Origin: Ectocarpus siliculosus
Taxonomy: Eukaryota > Sar > Phaeophyceae > Ectocarpales > Ectocarpaceae
Assembly: GCA_000310025.1 (NCBI GenBank)
Contig: FN649727.1
Location: 7,131,727-7,195,726 of the forward strand
Length of the DNA stretch: 64,000 nt
Direction of reading: 5' to 3'
In this document: piece by piece, positions 48,247-59,511 of the stretch
Layout: each line of letters opens with the position of its first letter
Position numbering within the stretch: position 1 is the stretch's first letter
The notes under the pieces: model-generated
What the model was told of the DNA's origin: nothing
Database searches by the model: none
The model's input: only the letters and a program-made list of their open reading frames with translations
Position numbers and translations under genes: made by a program

Positions 48247-48322
48247 CAACACGTAGCGTAGCGGTAGAATGTACACTCTGATATTAGTAAGACGCCAGTT
48301 CGAATCCCCCCCTACTCGTGTT
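48247..48322 (+). repeat. tRNA-like sequence (SINE head or tRNA pseudogene)
   Basis: GTAGCGTAGCGGTAGAATG fits a polymerase III A box with a D arm that can pair (GCGT with ATGT), and CAGTTCGAATCC is a near-consensus B box. The spacing is about two bases short of a normal tRNA, the anticodon stem pairs poorly and the T stem does not close. I therefore read it as a tRNA-derived SINE head or dead tRNA, not a working gene. Confidence 0.5.
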
Positions 48323-48591
48323 TTCTTCCTTGACAAGATTCTGCGCGGTAGTAGACACGGACGGGCGAAGTCTCGCGCACCCCGACCGCAGGGTGGAAGA
48401 AGAAAAAAAGGTGAAAAAAACCTTCACACATTTTTTTTTTCCTCGACCCTTTTTTATCTCCCTCCCCCTCTTCACACCCACCCTCGCATGATGACCGCTT
48501 TCACAACCCGGGCACGTTATGCCGGCTCGGCCTGTAACCCCCCTACGTTATCCCATGTAATAACCACTCGTTGGCCGGAGGTTACTCAACG

Positions 48592-48632
48592 CCCCCGTAC
48601 AACGGTGCCCACTGGCCACCTGTCTGTGTGTG
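48592..48632 (-). repeat. outer inverted-repeat arm (right)
   Basis: The minus strand reads CAGGTGGCCAGTGGGCACCGTT then GTACGGGGGCGTT, the partner of 45428-45465. A CA/GT-rich stretch flanks both arms on the outside. Confidence 0.6.
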
Positions 48633-49225
48633 TGTTGTTTTCTTCGCCAGAAAAAATGAAAAAATAAGAAAATAAGAGAATAATCACAGCAGGATGCGAC
48701 AGCCCAAAGGAATAATATGAAATCCGTTTTAAGAAATCGGGCCGACTTCGGCTGATCGTTCTGCCCAAAAAAATAAATTGAGCCTCGACCCGATCTTGAC
48801 GTTTCTCATCATCTCCGGACCCTTTCTGTAGACTAAATAAAGTAGTTTCTCAAATAAATCTTCGTCTCGCGATGCTTGAAAAACTCGGTTGGTTGCTCAT
48901 CACATGATTCATTCCTGCTCTCCTTTTCGACTTCCGGCGTGTTCGACAAGCCTCAGCTGTGTGGGCTGTCAGACGAAGATAAAGAGGTGAGCACCTCTCC
49001 CAGGACGCGACAGCTCACCGCGGGACGAACGTCTCCAAAATCCAAAAGCAGCAAGCAGAGAGGAGCGAAAATCGAAGTTCGAAAAATAAATGGAAAAATG
49101 TTATCGAAGAACCAAGAACGGTTCCCAGACTCCCAAAGAACCTGCGGAACGGCGATCTTCTCATCTTCTAGAAGAGGTTACGCCGCCTCTGCCACTCGCC
49201 CTCGCCCCCACCTCCTCACACAACT

Positions 49226-49553
49226 ATGGACAGCATCAAGAACAACAACACCAACAACAACACCATGAACAGCAAGGTGACGGAGAACACGAACAATAAC
49301 AAAATCAGCATGACAGAGTGCGTGACGAACAAGCCCAGCTGCAAGCGTGCGGGAGAGCCGAACCCTCTGCTGTACAAGGCTGCAGAGAGGAACCTTTGTG
49401 ACTACCACGGTGTCCCCTCCATGACAGCAGACAACCTGGAGAAGACCATGGTCCTGCTTCAGCTCCGCCCCGGCCGCCTGGTGGCGCAGGGACTTGCCCC
49501 AAAGCATCTCCTCGAGGGCAAATCAGCAGCTGACGACGCTGATGCTGACGCGG

Positions 49554-49594
<41 letters not shown>

Positions 49595-50755
49595 TCCGAA
49601 GTCGAGCCAGAGCAAGCGGACAACAACCAGGTCTCGGACGACTCGAACAGCAACAGCAGCGACGGCAGCGACACCGAGCACGACAACATCGCCACCCAGG
49701 ACAGCACCGGCATCGAGACCGAAGCCAGCAAGCACCCCATCCACGCCGTCTTTATTGCTGCAGGCGTCCAGCTTCGGCCCCGCGAAACCAGGCCGTTGCT
49801 CCGTGCGCTCGGCGTAGGGCCTCACCGCCTAGTCAAGCTCGGGCTTGTTCAGCGCGAAGAGCTTCGGGGTGGTCTTCCTCACCAGCATCCCGGTCGCCCT
49901 GGAGGTCGTGGCCACCACCACCACCGCGGCGGTAGAGGCATGGGTAGGCCTCGCGGCCCCCCTCCGCATGGCCCTCCGCCGCACCGCCATGGCCACGGCC
50001 ACGGCAGGCGTCCTGCCCATGGTGATCACCGCCGCTCGTCGAGCCCTACCCACGGACCGCCCCGCGAACCGTTCGAAGAATACGGTGGACTGCACCTGCA
50101 CCACGGACCCGGCCACCACCAACGCGGACCTGGTCACCACCACCACCACCACCACGGCGGCGAGAGCGAAGGAGAAGAAGAAATGGCGACTATGTATGCC
50201 GGGCCGCGTGGCCCTCCCCACGGAATGCACCCCCCTCCGCACCTACGCGGACAACAAGGCGGCCCTCGTCCCCACGGTATGCCCATGCACGACCGCCAAA
50301 TGCACCCCTTCCACGGAGGTCGCAGCTTGCACGGCGAGGGCGTACACAGCAGCGGGGGTGAAGGAGAGCATGGCGCTGGAATGCACAGGGGCCCAGGTCA
50401 CCGCGCCCACCCTCGTCGCCACCCGGAACACCACGGCATGCACCACCTGGACAGCGACGGAGACGCCGCCGGAATGGACATGGACCATGGCCCCGTTCCT
50501 CACAGGGCAGGACGGCACCCATACCGCAGCCCCGTCGGTCTACACCAGCGACTGCGCGGCCCGCCCCCCGGCCCGCCCGGTATGCGGCGCGGAATGCGGT
50601 GCGAGGACTTCGGTGCTGACTTCCACCCCCGGCAGCAGCACCATCAGCACCGGCAGGACCTGCAGCACGGAAGGATGGGGGCGGGCCCTGCTCGCGTGTA
50701 CCACTGTCACGAGAGCCCCGCTTCCCCACCGATGATGCCGATGCAGGCCTACTGA
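49226..50755 (+). CDS. His/Pro/Gly-rich protein with conserved N-terminal region, copy 1
   Basis: A single-exon frame of 509 codons (TGA at 50753). The second ATG at 49265 aligns with the only start available in copy 2 and may be the true one. The N-terminal 200 residues are ordinary sequence: MTECVTNKPSCKRAGEPNP, then KTMVLLQLRPGRLVAQGLAP, an acidic poly-Ser stretch encoded by an AGC microsatellite (49555-49591), and HPIHAVFIAAGVQLRPRE with LGVGPHRLVKLGLVQ. The rest is low complexity, rich in HGPGHHHH, MHPPPHLR and HGMPMHDRQMH. No signal peptide or membrane segment is seen. The two LRP-RLV-GL blocks faintly resemble RPEL motifs. The His clusters could bind metal, but this is speculation; no function is assigned. 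Confidence 0.75.
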
Positions 50756-53227
50756 GAAGAAGAAGCACCATGATCTACGGTTCAACGGTATGTTGCTGCT
50801 GGACAGAAAGCTACGACGAGGCAACAGCATTGACCTGGAGTAGAAAGTAGTTCTTCCGTGGAACAACGAGAGACGGTTGTGTTCCGCCTGATGTTGGCGT
50901 GCTTTGAATTTGGTTGTTTATTTGCAATTGGGCAGAAGCCTCCCTCGGAAAAACAGATACGAGGGACAAAGGACGTACACCTTACAATACACCTGTGCGT
51001 GGTACGGTACGTTCTAGAAAGCCTCTGCGCTCATGCAGCCGTCGTGTATACGTTTAGTGTGTTTGAAGAGTTTTGCGTTGTGTGGAGATTTCTGTCCCCT
51101 GTCGTGTATGGCTGTCCTCCGTGTAGTTTGCTGTACGGTGGCAACTAACTGTGTCGTCGTCGCAGGTAGCAGGCGTAAATGGTCTCTGTTGTTGAATTCC
51201 TTTTGGTTTAAGCGTCGCGTCGCTAAAATAGGAGTGCACCGAGGAGGAGGGGGGTGCTCGCCACGAGGTGATATATTGCGGTGTTTGTGTGTTGCAGTCC
51301 CATCCCTACGGAAAGAGGTTGTGGCGGGGTGAGCCTCGTTGAGTGTCGGAATGGATATTTTCATTTGTTTTTTGTGTAAGCGGTGTTGTTGTATGTCGTC
51401 GAAGGCCGCTTTCAACAGTAGTAATGGTGGCGTTGCAGGCGGAAGGGTGCACGCGGAAGAAGAGTAGTGCAGTCACAGAAGCGTTGCCAACACTTGTCTT
51501 CGCGGCAAGGCGAACGTGCGTACCGTTGTCTTCATTCCTGCCTGCGTTGTGTAGCTGCAGCGGACAGCACCGAGTCTGTGTAGTCTTTGTGGAGTGCTGC
51601 TGACGGCGACGCACCCGACAAGAAAAAACAAAATACAGTGGCTTCGATTTCGGAGTCCACAAAAAAAAAAAAACGGTGGGTTCTTCCCATCACCCTCTTG
51701 AAAAAGAAAATGCCATAATTCCGACAAGGAATTGCCTTATTATGTTCGCGTATCGTGCTGATCGACACCAGACCAACGGTGTTGCAATGAAGGCAGATCG
51801 AGCTGTCTGGTGACTGCTCTCTGCTCTACCGTGCACGATTGTGTGAAGCGATAGTTGTACTTTATTGACTCTTGAAAAAATTCAGATTCTGTACGAGTTG
51901 CATTGATTGACTCATGATCAACACTGTCGACGAGTAGAACGTCGTATAGTATGTAGTTGCTCTCTATAGTACCATGCCACGTACCCGGTCTACACGTGCG
52001 CGTCGTGTGTACGGTTGGGGTGTTCGGATGTCCGAGAGAACATGAAAATTCTTACACTATTGCTGTAGTGGAATTCATGCGACGCGCTGATATTAATAAT
52101 AGGTGATCTTCACAACAAATCGCTTGACCACCGCACGCGAGTGCTCTCACGCTTTGTTATCTGTGTTCTGCTTCGCAGTAGCGACCGCCAACGGCACTCA
52201 GTACCAGGGGTACAACTCAGTCAGGCGGAACTACTGGAAACGCGCCACAGCTACAAAATACACAGGTCGTTGTTGAAGTGGCTGACTCAATTCCCGAGAT
52301 GTTGACACATATTTCCGGTTAGCGTCACCTCGCAGGCGCGGATTGGTACGACTGTTCATCCCCATTAATTAACCCAGAGAGCTACGGGAGCTACGGTACT
52401 AGGTGGGTTGTTGACACACAGCACCTGCACTTCATGAATCTGTCCATTCCAACATGAACATATCCCACTCGACGGAAGCCCAGTCTAGTTTCTACCACAT
52501 CCTCTCCACAGCAGATCAAGAGTGCCACGTGAAAATCTGAAATCAATCGAGGTTCTGGTCCAAAGCATGCCATACGCCGCAGATAGATCACGATCGATCC
52601 ACCCAGGATGAGGCTACAGTTGTATCCCAAGAAATGTTTTAACGAACGACTTTCTCACCCGGGCAAGCATTAATTCCCCCAGACATGACAAGACAACAAC
52701 ATCTCTTGCAGCGAACAAAACGCGCGGAGACAAACACTTGTATAGCTACGAAAGAACAGATGCGAACAAAACGCGCGAAAGTGGAAACACTTTGGCTACA
52801 AAGAACAATGGTGACGTCTGTACAACAAGTGAGTGTCGGCACGAGAAAACAAGATAAGAGTTAGAACGACGGAACACATACGGAAACAGATTACGGCACA
52901 AAACACAGAACAAGCAATCGTAAACTACGAGGACACCCCAATGAACCAAATACGAAGTAAACAAGAGCACGCGCAAAGAAATAACAAATCCTGCCAAAGG
53001 CTTCCACATGCAGTAACAAGCACAGCACGCAGTACCGCTACAATCTAGAATGAGGCGGGTCGTGGTCCCGCAACTGCAACCCGTCTATTTAGCGTCGACA
53101 ACTGTCGTCGGAGGAAAGTTTCGAGCTGGCTTGTGGCGACCTTCAGCCAATCAACTGCTCGACATCACGGTCAATAACAACTCGGCGCCAGGAGTTGTCC
53201 GGATGAAACACAGGGAAGTGGGTGTGT
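50756..53227. other. 3' flank of copy 1 and junction of the tandem duplication
   Basis: The 3' flank of the His-rich gene to about 52050 corresponds, with divergence and indels, to 61396-62790 (for example AATTGGGCAGAAGCCTCCCTCGG, and GATGTCCGAGAGAACAT against GATGTCTGAGAGAACAT). Near 52559 the sequence again resembles 30757, where copy 2 of the block begins. No coding sequence is supported here; the open frames are short and not conserved between copies. Confidence 0.6.
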
Positions 53228-56200
53228 CTAGCACGACTTCCCGAAGTCAGGAAGGCCCACCTGTTCCTCGTACTGGCCGCCGTAGTTGCCCCTGGTCAAA
53301 CATAACGTAGGGAGAGAGGATGGAACAAACAGAATAACGACGGGAAACCGTCAAGTTCCACATCGCGCGGAAGGTGCAAAGAAAGGTGCTGTACGTGCTG
53401 ACAACAGGTGACGCTGACCGTCCGGAAAACGTCCGTCCAGTCGGTAATGCATTTTCCATCGGCCGGCGAAAACAGGAGCGACATGCTCCCGTACAATCCG
53501 ATCCGTCCATTCTCCTGTACTATAAAGCATCACAGTTCTGAAGACGATACGGCAGAGAGATATATTCACGTGGGACCTATATAGTTCATATAGTTCAAGA
53601 ACACATTATTCCTCCGACAAGGGACAGGCAACAAACACCGACCTCGTCACTTACGGTGGGTCGTACTGGCACACGAGGAACGTGTAGGGGGTTCCGCCGT
53701 TGGTGCACCGCGCCACGACGCATCCGACTTGCTCCGTAGCCTTCCACAGGATCTGGGTCGCGTGACCACCGTACTGGAGAACACTGTCGAACTGGACTTC
53801 GTCGTAGTCTGTTTGCACAGGTTGGGGGGGAGGAGAGAGGGGAGGGAAGGGTCAGGATATTCATCGTTGCACCCAGCAGCTTCGAAGGCGAGATACGGGC
53901 ATACGTGGGGGGATTGTCAGGTCTGCGACACAAAAAAAGGAGGGCGCGCCGCGTGTGGTGAAAAGGATGCCTACTGCATATTTCCTCACTGCTGCCGCTC
54001 ATCGTCAAGCGACAAGGGCCTAGCAAGCGCGCAACACAACACTTACATAGTCCCTCCATCGCCTTCTCGTGCGAGTAGCACGAGTCCGACCCCCAGCACA
54101 TGTACAGGTTCTCGCCGTAGCCGTAGCGCTGTTCCTGAGTGCTGTGGAACAGGCTGGAGGAGCACTGGGCCGTGAGCCTCTCGGCGTGTTCGGCGGCGGA
54201 AGATGCCACCGTGCTGCTCCACGTGAGAGGGTCCGCGTTGTGCACGCACCTGGACGTCGTATATAGGAGGTGGCGGGGTGGGAAGCAAGGGAAAACGTCA
54301 GAACTAATATTATTGCACTTGTTGCCTAAAAGCGCCAGGTAGTGGACAGAGTGGCACTGTCATACCTGGCTGGGAAGCGGGGTAAAGGATCAGCTTCCAA
54401 GCAGATATATCACTGGGCGATATCTGTGCACTTAAGACGTATGTATGCACGCATTAATCTTTGGACAAGAGTCGAGTCATCCTGGCAATGAAACGAAATA
54501 CCTTCACACGTGCATGTGCAACCTTTCCAAATCACACAACAACACAAGTGGTTTTGAGACCAGACCGTCCCCTTCATGTTGTGTTCTGTTCTCACCTTGC
54601 TTCGTTGTGCAGGTCAACGAGTTCTGTCATGTCAGCGGGCGTCGGCGAGCCCGGAGTCGGCGCGGTAGGGGGCGCGACAGGCTCCTTGGTTACGGGGGCG
54701 GGCGTTCGCGGTGCCACGGGCATCGGAGTAGGAAGCATCACGGGCATCGGAGTAGGGGGTGCCACTGGCTTCTCAGTTACGGGGGCGGGCGTTCGCGGTG
54801 CCACGGGCATCGGAGTAGGAGGTGCCACAGGCTCCTCAGTTACGGGGGCGGGCGTTCGCGGTGCCACGGGCATCGGAGTAGGAGGTTCCACGGGCATCGG
54901 AGTACAGGGTGCCACAGGCTCCTCGGTCTCGGGGGCGGGCGTTCGCGGTGCCACGGGCGTCGGAGTACGAGATTCCACCGGCATCGGAGTAGGAGGAGTC
55001 GCGGGCATCCGAGTAGGGGGTGCCACGGGCATGGTCGGGGTGGGTCCCACCAGCATGCTTGGCGACGGTGTCAGCAGCGTCCTCGCAGGTGTCGGGGGGG
55101 CTGTCATGGAGTACCCTCCGTCGTCTGTACCCAACACGTGGACAAAAAGAGTCAAACGCGCACGGCGAACAAAAGGGACAGGGCTTCGTCGAGAGGTGGT
55201 GCACGAAGCGTGGCTTTTTCATCAACGAATGAAGAGTTGCTACTGTTGTAAAGCGCGGCAAAACAACCATAACACACGCACTATCAGGTCGAAATATCAG
55301 CACCGGTGAACAACAAACAACGAGTGATCGTGGGGACCAAGACCCACCGTCCGTCATGGTCATGGTGCTGCTAGTAGGAGACGAAGTGGGCGCTGACGAC
55401 GGTCCCCCCGTCGGGCCCCACGTGAACGATGTCGAGGGCGCGGCCGACAGGATCGGGAAGCCCGTAGGCATCGGGAAGCCGGTCGAGGACGCCGTTGGTG
55501 ACGGCGTCACGGAGGTGGAGCTGTCGTCCCCTCCTCCGAGGGAGTACAGGTCGAAAGCCCACTGTCCACCTGGTGTCGATACGGCGGTACAGCAGTAGCG
55601 CGAAGAGCGGGCACACGGGACGGGGGATGCAATTGATCCAATACACGGTAAGTGAAGTACCAAGATTGAACCAAGGGGGTGTACCTCTTTCTCTCTGGCC
55701 CATGATAGATAGTGACTCCTAGTCTCAGTTAATACCTCGCATAGCGCGCAGAGGAAGTGGAGGATTCCAGAATATCTGTCGTTGATTTCTATTGACTTGC
55801 GGACCCCTCGGGGCCAGTTTATTTGAGTGTACCTTTTTAGGATAAGTTAACCTGTGACCACGGGAATCGACCGCGTCGAGTGTTGGATCAGTACGGACAT
55901 ACGAAGGTACTGGGTAGAGAGAGATCGGAACGGTTTTTAATGTGAAGACAACAACAACAACAACAAGCCCATGGTGTTTTTCTTAGACGGGACATGGGCG
56001 GTGATGCACACTGGCGCGGCGTTCGGTGAGGGATCATCGTACCGGTGATGCGGCATACGGCGGCCGCGGTGTATACACCATTCGTCATGAAAGGGCGGTC
56101 ACGTCGTCAATGGACACGCAAAACCACGAGAATCGGAACCGATTAAAAACCTACTTCTACTCCATACGTGTTCGATCGGACATATTCCCTACAAGCATGA

Positions 56201-57293
56201 TATGGACGGAAAGTGAGGGCGGAGGGCGGGAGGGGGGGCGAGGCTTACCGCAGTTGCCGTCGGGGTCACCATAGCACCCGCACGCGCATTCTCCGGTGCC
56301 GTTCAGCGTGTAGTCTTCTTCTTGCCCAAAGCCGCACGAGCATTGGAAGCCATACTTGATGCCCATGAAAGTCGCGCCCTCGTCGGTGCAGTGCATGTAG
56401 CAACGCTGTTTGCGTGGGCAAGGGATGGGCGGGGATGGACAATGTAGGAGAAAATTCAACAAGGATGGTGACAATACGGCGTTTGTGGGCATGCGGCATA
56501 ATCATCAATGAACGGGAGAAGAGACAACGAGCGTGGTCCTGTGGAGGTATATCATGTATGTCCACGAAGAAGATGACTAACACGAGCGATCAACCAACTT
56601 GTGGACTTATGGAGGAACCCACTCAATCCGCCATTTTCCCCACCACACAATAATCAACAACTGAAAGGACCAAAATCACAAGCATCAAGCAAGGTGTCGG
56701 GGCCCGACACAACAACTTTGCTCTCTCACCTCAATGGTGAAGTCCCCGGAAATAAACCCGAACTCGAGCAGCGGGCTTTGCTCATCATCTTGGAAGCAAC
56801 CGACGTACAACTCGTGGGGGCTGTAGCTGTTGCTCTCCGAATCGCTGCTTGAGTCATCCGAGTAGTGCAGGCGGCGCTGCAGGTAGAGACCAAAAGCGAT
56901 GGGAGAGGGACCGACAGGGGGCACGGGACCGTTGGGATTGTATTCCATTTTTCTTTTCGAGGTGACAAAACGCATACAAGCGCCGAAGACTATTACATAT
57001 GTACAGCAGTATAGTGAGACATGCTAGTTGTCAGCGTTCATACTGAAGTAAGTGGTGATATTATCCAGTTCGGAAGCGAGTGCATCAGTATCAGCCGGGT
57101 CGCAGTATTGATGCTACTTGCTGGAGCGCTCGCTCATACTCACGCTAGCTTGTCTCGTCGGCGGTGCTGCGCTGGTTGCACGTTGGACGATGGCGGGAGA
57201 AGAATCCCCAACGTTTGTGGCCCTGAGGTTCGAAGCGATGACGGCGTGGGCCAGCGCAAGCAACACCACAACCACCGACGAAATCCTCAACAT
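53228..57293 (-). CDS. secreted WSC-domain / CAP protein, copy 2, with long Pro/Thr-repeat linker
   Basis: Eight exons join in phase: 57293-57144, 56876-56730, 56405-56249, 55569-55348, 55124-54596, 54249-54047, 53808-53655 and 53291-53228 (TAG), giving 541 aa. The signal peptide is MLRISSVVVVLLALAHAVIA. The WSC domain (about 70-165) has LYVGCFQDDEQSP, CYMHCTDEGATFMGIKYG, CSCGFG and NCGGQWAFDLYSLG. A Ser/Thr/Pro linker (about 170-395) follows, mostly one exon of PVAPRTPAPVTEEP-type repeats, likely O-glycosylated. The CAP domain has VDLHNEAR, YGYGENLYMCWG, GHATQILWKATEQVGC and YTFLVCQYDPP. Compared with copy 1 it gained the linker, partly as an extra exon. Both copies should be exported to the wall or matrix. 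The plus strand of the linker exon is also open, but is an antisense artefact. Confidence 0.92.
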
Positions 57294-58859
57294 TGTCTGG
57301 GGGGATACAGCAAGAAAGGGAGCAGAGAGGAAATATGTGTTCTATGTTTTTTTCGCGAAGAAAGAGTATACGATAGTACTGTAGTATTGTAGTACTACCC
57401 GCATGCAGTTACACGAAGATTTGGACACAACGTAAGCCTTCCCGTTCGTCAGAACGAAAGCGAACTTTACCATCCGTTCGCAAACTGCGACCGAAAAAGC
57501 AAAACGTACAAAAGATCCTCTGAAGAGCATGGTGGGTATTACAGTTGAAACTACATACTGAGAGGATCCAAGATAATCACCTACAGTATTACTATTATAA
57601 ACGAACAACAATCATTCTGGCGCAACAACGATTTTGAACGTTCCGGTCCTCTCTCTCTCTCTCTCCTCTGCTCCCTACTGGCTCTCTCCTCTGTTCCCTA
57701 CTGGAGCTGGTGACCAAACAAGATTCTGTTCACAGTTGAGCTACCGTGTCATGACAACGAAACAGTCAACCGTCTTCTCCCTGCATCCGACCCACGGAAC
57801 GCCAACGTTGCATTATCAAATGACATTTTCGACCAATATGTATGGAAGGTGGTTGCATGCTTTCCGCGCACCTGAAAATACATGTCATGAAAACAACACA
57901 ACATGATGTAGACCCGATACACGATTCACTATGCGTAGACGAACAACAGCACTCTGCTTGCTGTATGGAAGTCCTGGATGACCAAACTACAGACTATATG
58001 TACCGCCAACCCATAACCTACACCGGATCGATAGGATTACGGGAAAAAGATCCCTCATTCACACCCAAGATCAACACGTATATGGTAGATATACTGCAAA
58101 GGAAGCCCGCTTGCTGAGTCTCTGAACCATGCATGGCTTACCTCTGAAAGCAAGTGCAGACCTCGAGGACACGTTGAGAGTGGGGTAGGTGGTGTCAGTT
58201 TGCTGAGAGGTGGTGGGTGTGTTGTGTGTTGCCGGGGGGCGAGGTAAAGCATGCGGATTGCTGACCGCAGCAACGGAATATTGTACATGTTTCCATTTGA
58301 GGTTGCCGTTGGGAACGTTTAACCTCTGTTTTTCGGAACAACAACGAAGGACACCACCACCGCGTTGTGCAAACAGCCTGTCAGAAATATCTCCAAGATC
58401 CAAGATTTTCCCCGCAGGTGATGTGTTTCGGTTGGGACGCGGATTTACGCGGACAACACAGCAGCGTTGGTTGACGAACCCAAGCACAGGACAGCGTTGT
58501 GTAGTTTTCACTTTGACGTCGCACCCTGCGACCGCCCCCCCTGTTTGTGTAGTGCGTCTACGAGAAGTGAGAGGTCGTTTCCGAGAGCCTGAGAGGCCGT
58601 TTCCACTCATTTCCCCGAACGCGTGAGTTGATTGCCGCAGCGCGCATACCGCGCATCCATATGCATACGTGTACGGAGATTGGGATTAGACCGGACCTCG
58701 TGCTACACATTGTTCCCGTGCAGCACGTCAAAATGTGGGCCCTCTCTTCTTCTCGAGAAACCATGAATCAGTGTGGCATTTCCCTCCACTGAAACTCGAA
58801 ATGAAAGTAGTATTATAGACTATGGTAGCAATTCCAGGTCGTAGGCGGGCTGGCGTTGC
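57294..58859. other. spacer between the WSC-CAP and His-rich genes of copy 2; no gene seen
   Basis: This is the promoter side of the WSC-CAP copy 2 gene and upstream spacer of the His-rich copy 2 gene. It contains a CT-rich microsatellite at 57648-57664. Open frames of up to 180 codons on the minus strand (58071-58610) have no domain. Confidence 0.5.
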
Positions 58860-59230
58860 GAGTGGCGGGAGGTTCGAACGGAGACGGGGCGGTGGCGCGT
58901 TCTTGGTTCTGTCAAAGAGATTGCGATAGATGATCGTGGCGATCAGAGTTAGACTTCGGCGCGCCGGATCGGCCACTCGTGTAATTTAAGGCGCCCTGTT
59001 ATGGACTGCTGTATCGGATGCACGGGGGGGGGGGCGAAATCTACAGCGCAGGGGACGCCCCCACCTGTGTGTCCGAGGTGTCATTTGTACATTTCAGTAG
59101 AAGTACCAGGTGACTCTAGGTTGTGTTTTTCTTTATCTGCATGTACAAGACGCAATACACTTTGTCTCGCGAAGACCATCTACACTATCCACACTGCCGT
59201 GGACAAATCAGCAACGATTTGCGATGGATT
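58860..59230 (+). repeat. block-duplication segment matching 44690-44990
   Basis: Partner of the segment upstream of His-rich copy 1. Here it continues without interruption into the 5' flank of His-rich copy 2, showing the arrangement before the insertions seen in copy 1. Confidence 0.7.
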
Positions 59231-59511
59231 CGTTGGGTTGCAGCAGCATGGTCAAAATGACCAGAAGCGGGTGAAAAGTTCGAGAAACAAGCGGGAACCG
59301 AAGAGCGCGGAAAAAGAAGTTCGAAAAACGTTCCCGAAGAACCAAGAACGGTTCCCAGCCTCCCAAAGAACCTGCGGAGCGGCGATCTTCTCATCTTTCT
59401 TCTAGAAGAGGTTACGCCGCCTCTGCCACTCGCCCTTGCCCTCTCTCGCCCCCACCTCCTCACACAATTAGGAATAGCGTCAAGAACAACAGCAACACCA
59501 ACACCAGCACC

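Noticed and set aside
49523-50866. Long open frames in other phases and on the minus strand over the His-rich gene (also 59185-61716)
   Set aside because: GC-rich, biased codons open all frames. Only the chosen frame is open end to end in both copies and keeps indels in multiples of three.
51240-51300. G-rich sequence resembling a reversed LINE poly(C) tail
   Set aside because: The diagnostic GGCATGC and TCTAAC words are absent, so a G run alone is not enough.
54445-55309. Long plus-strand open frames encoding Gly/Arg- or His/Arg-rich repeats
   Set aside because: They are antisense to the Pro/Thr linker exon of WSC-CAP copy 2, whose phase and splice sites fit the neighbouring exons. The repeats are a by-product of the coding repeat.
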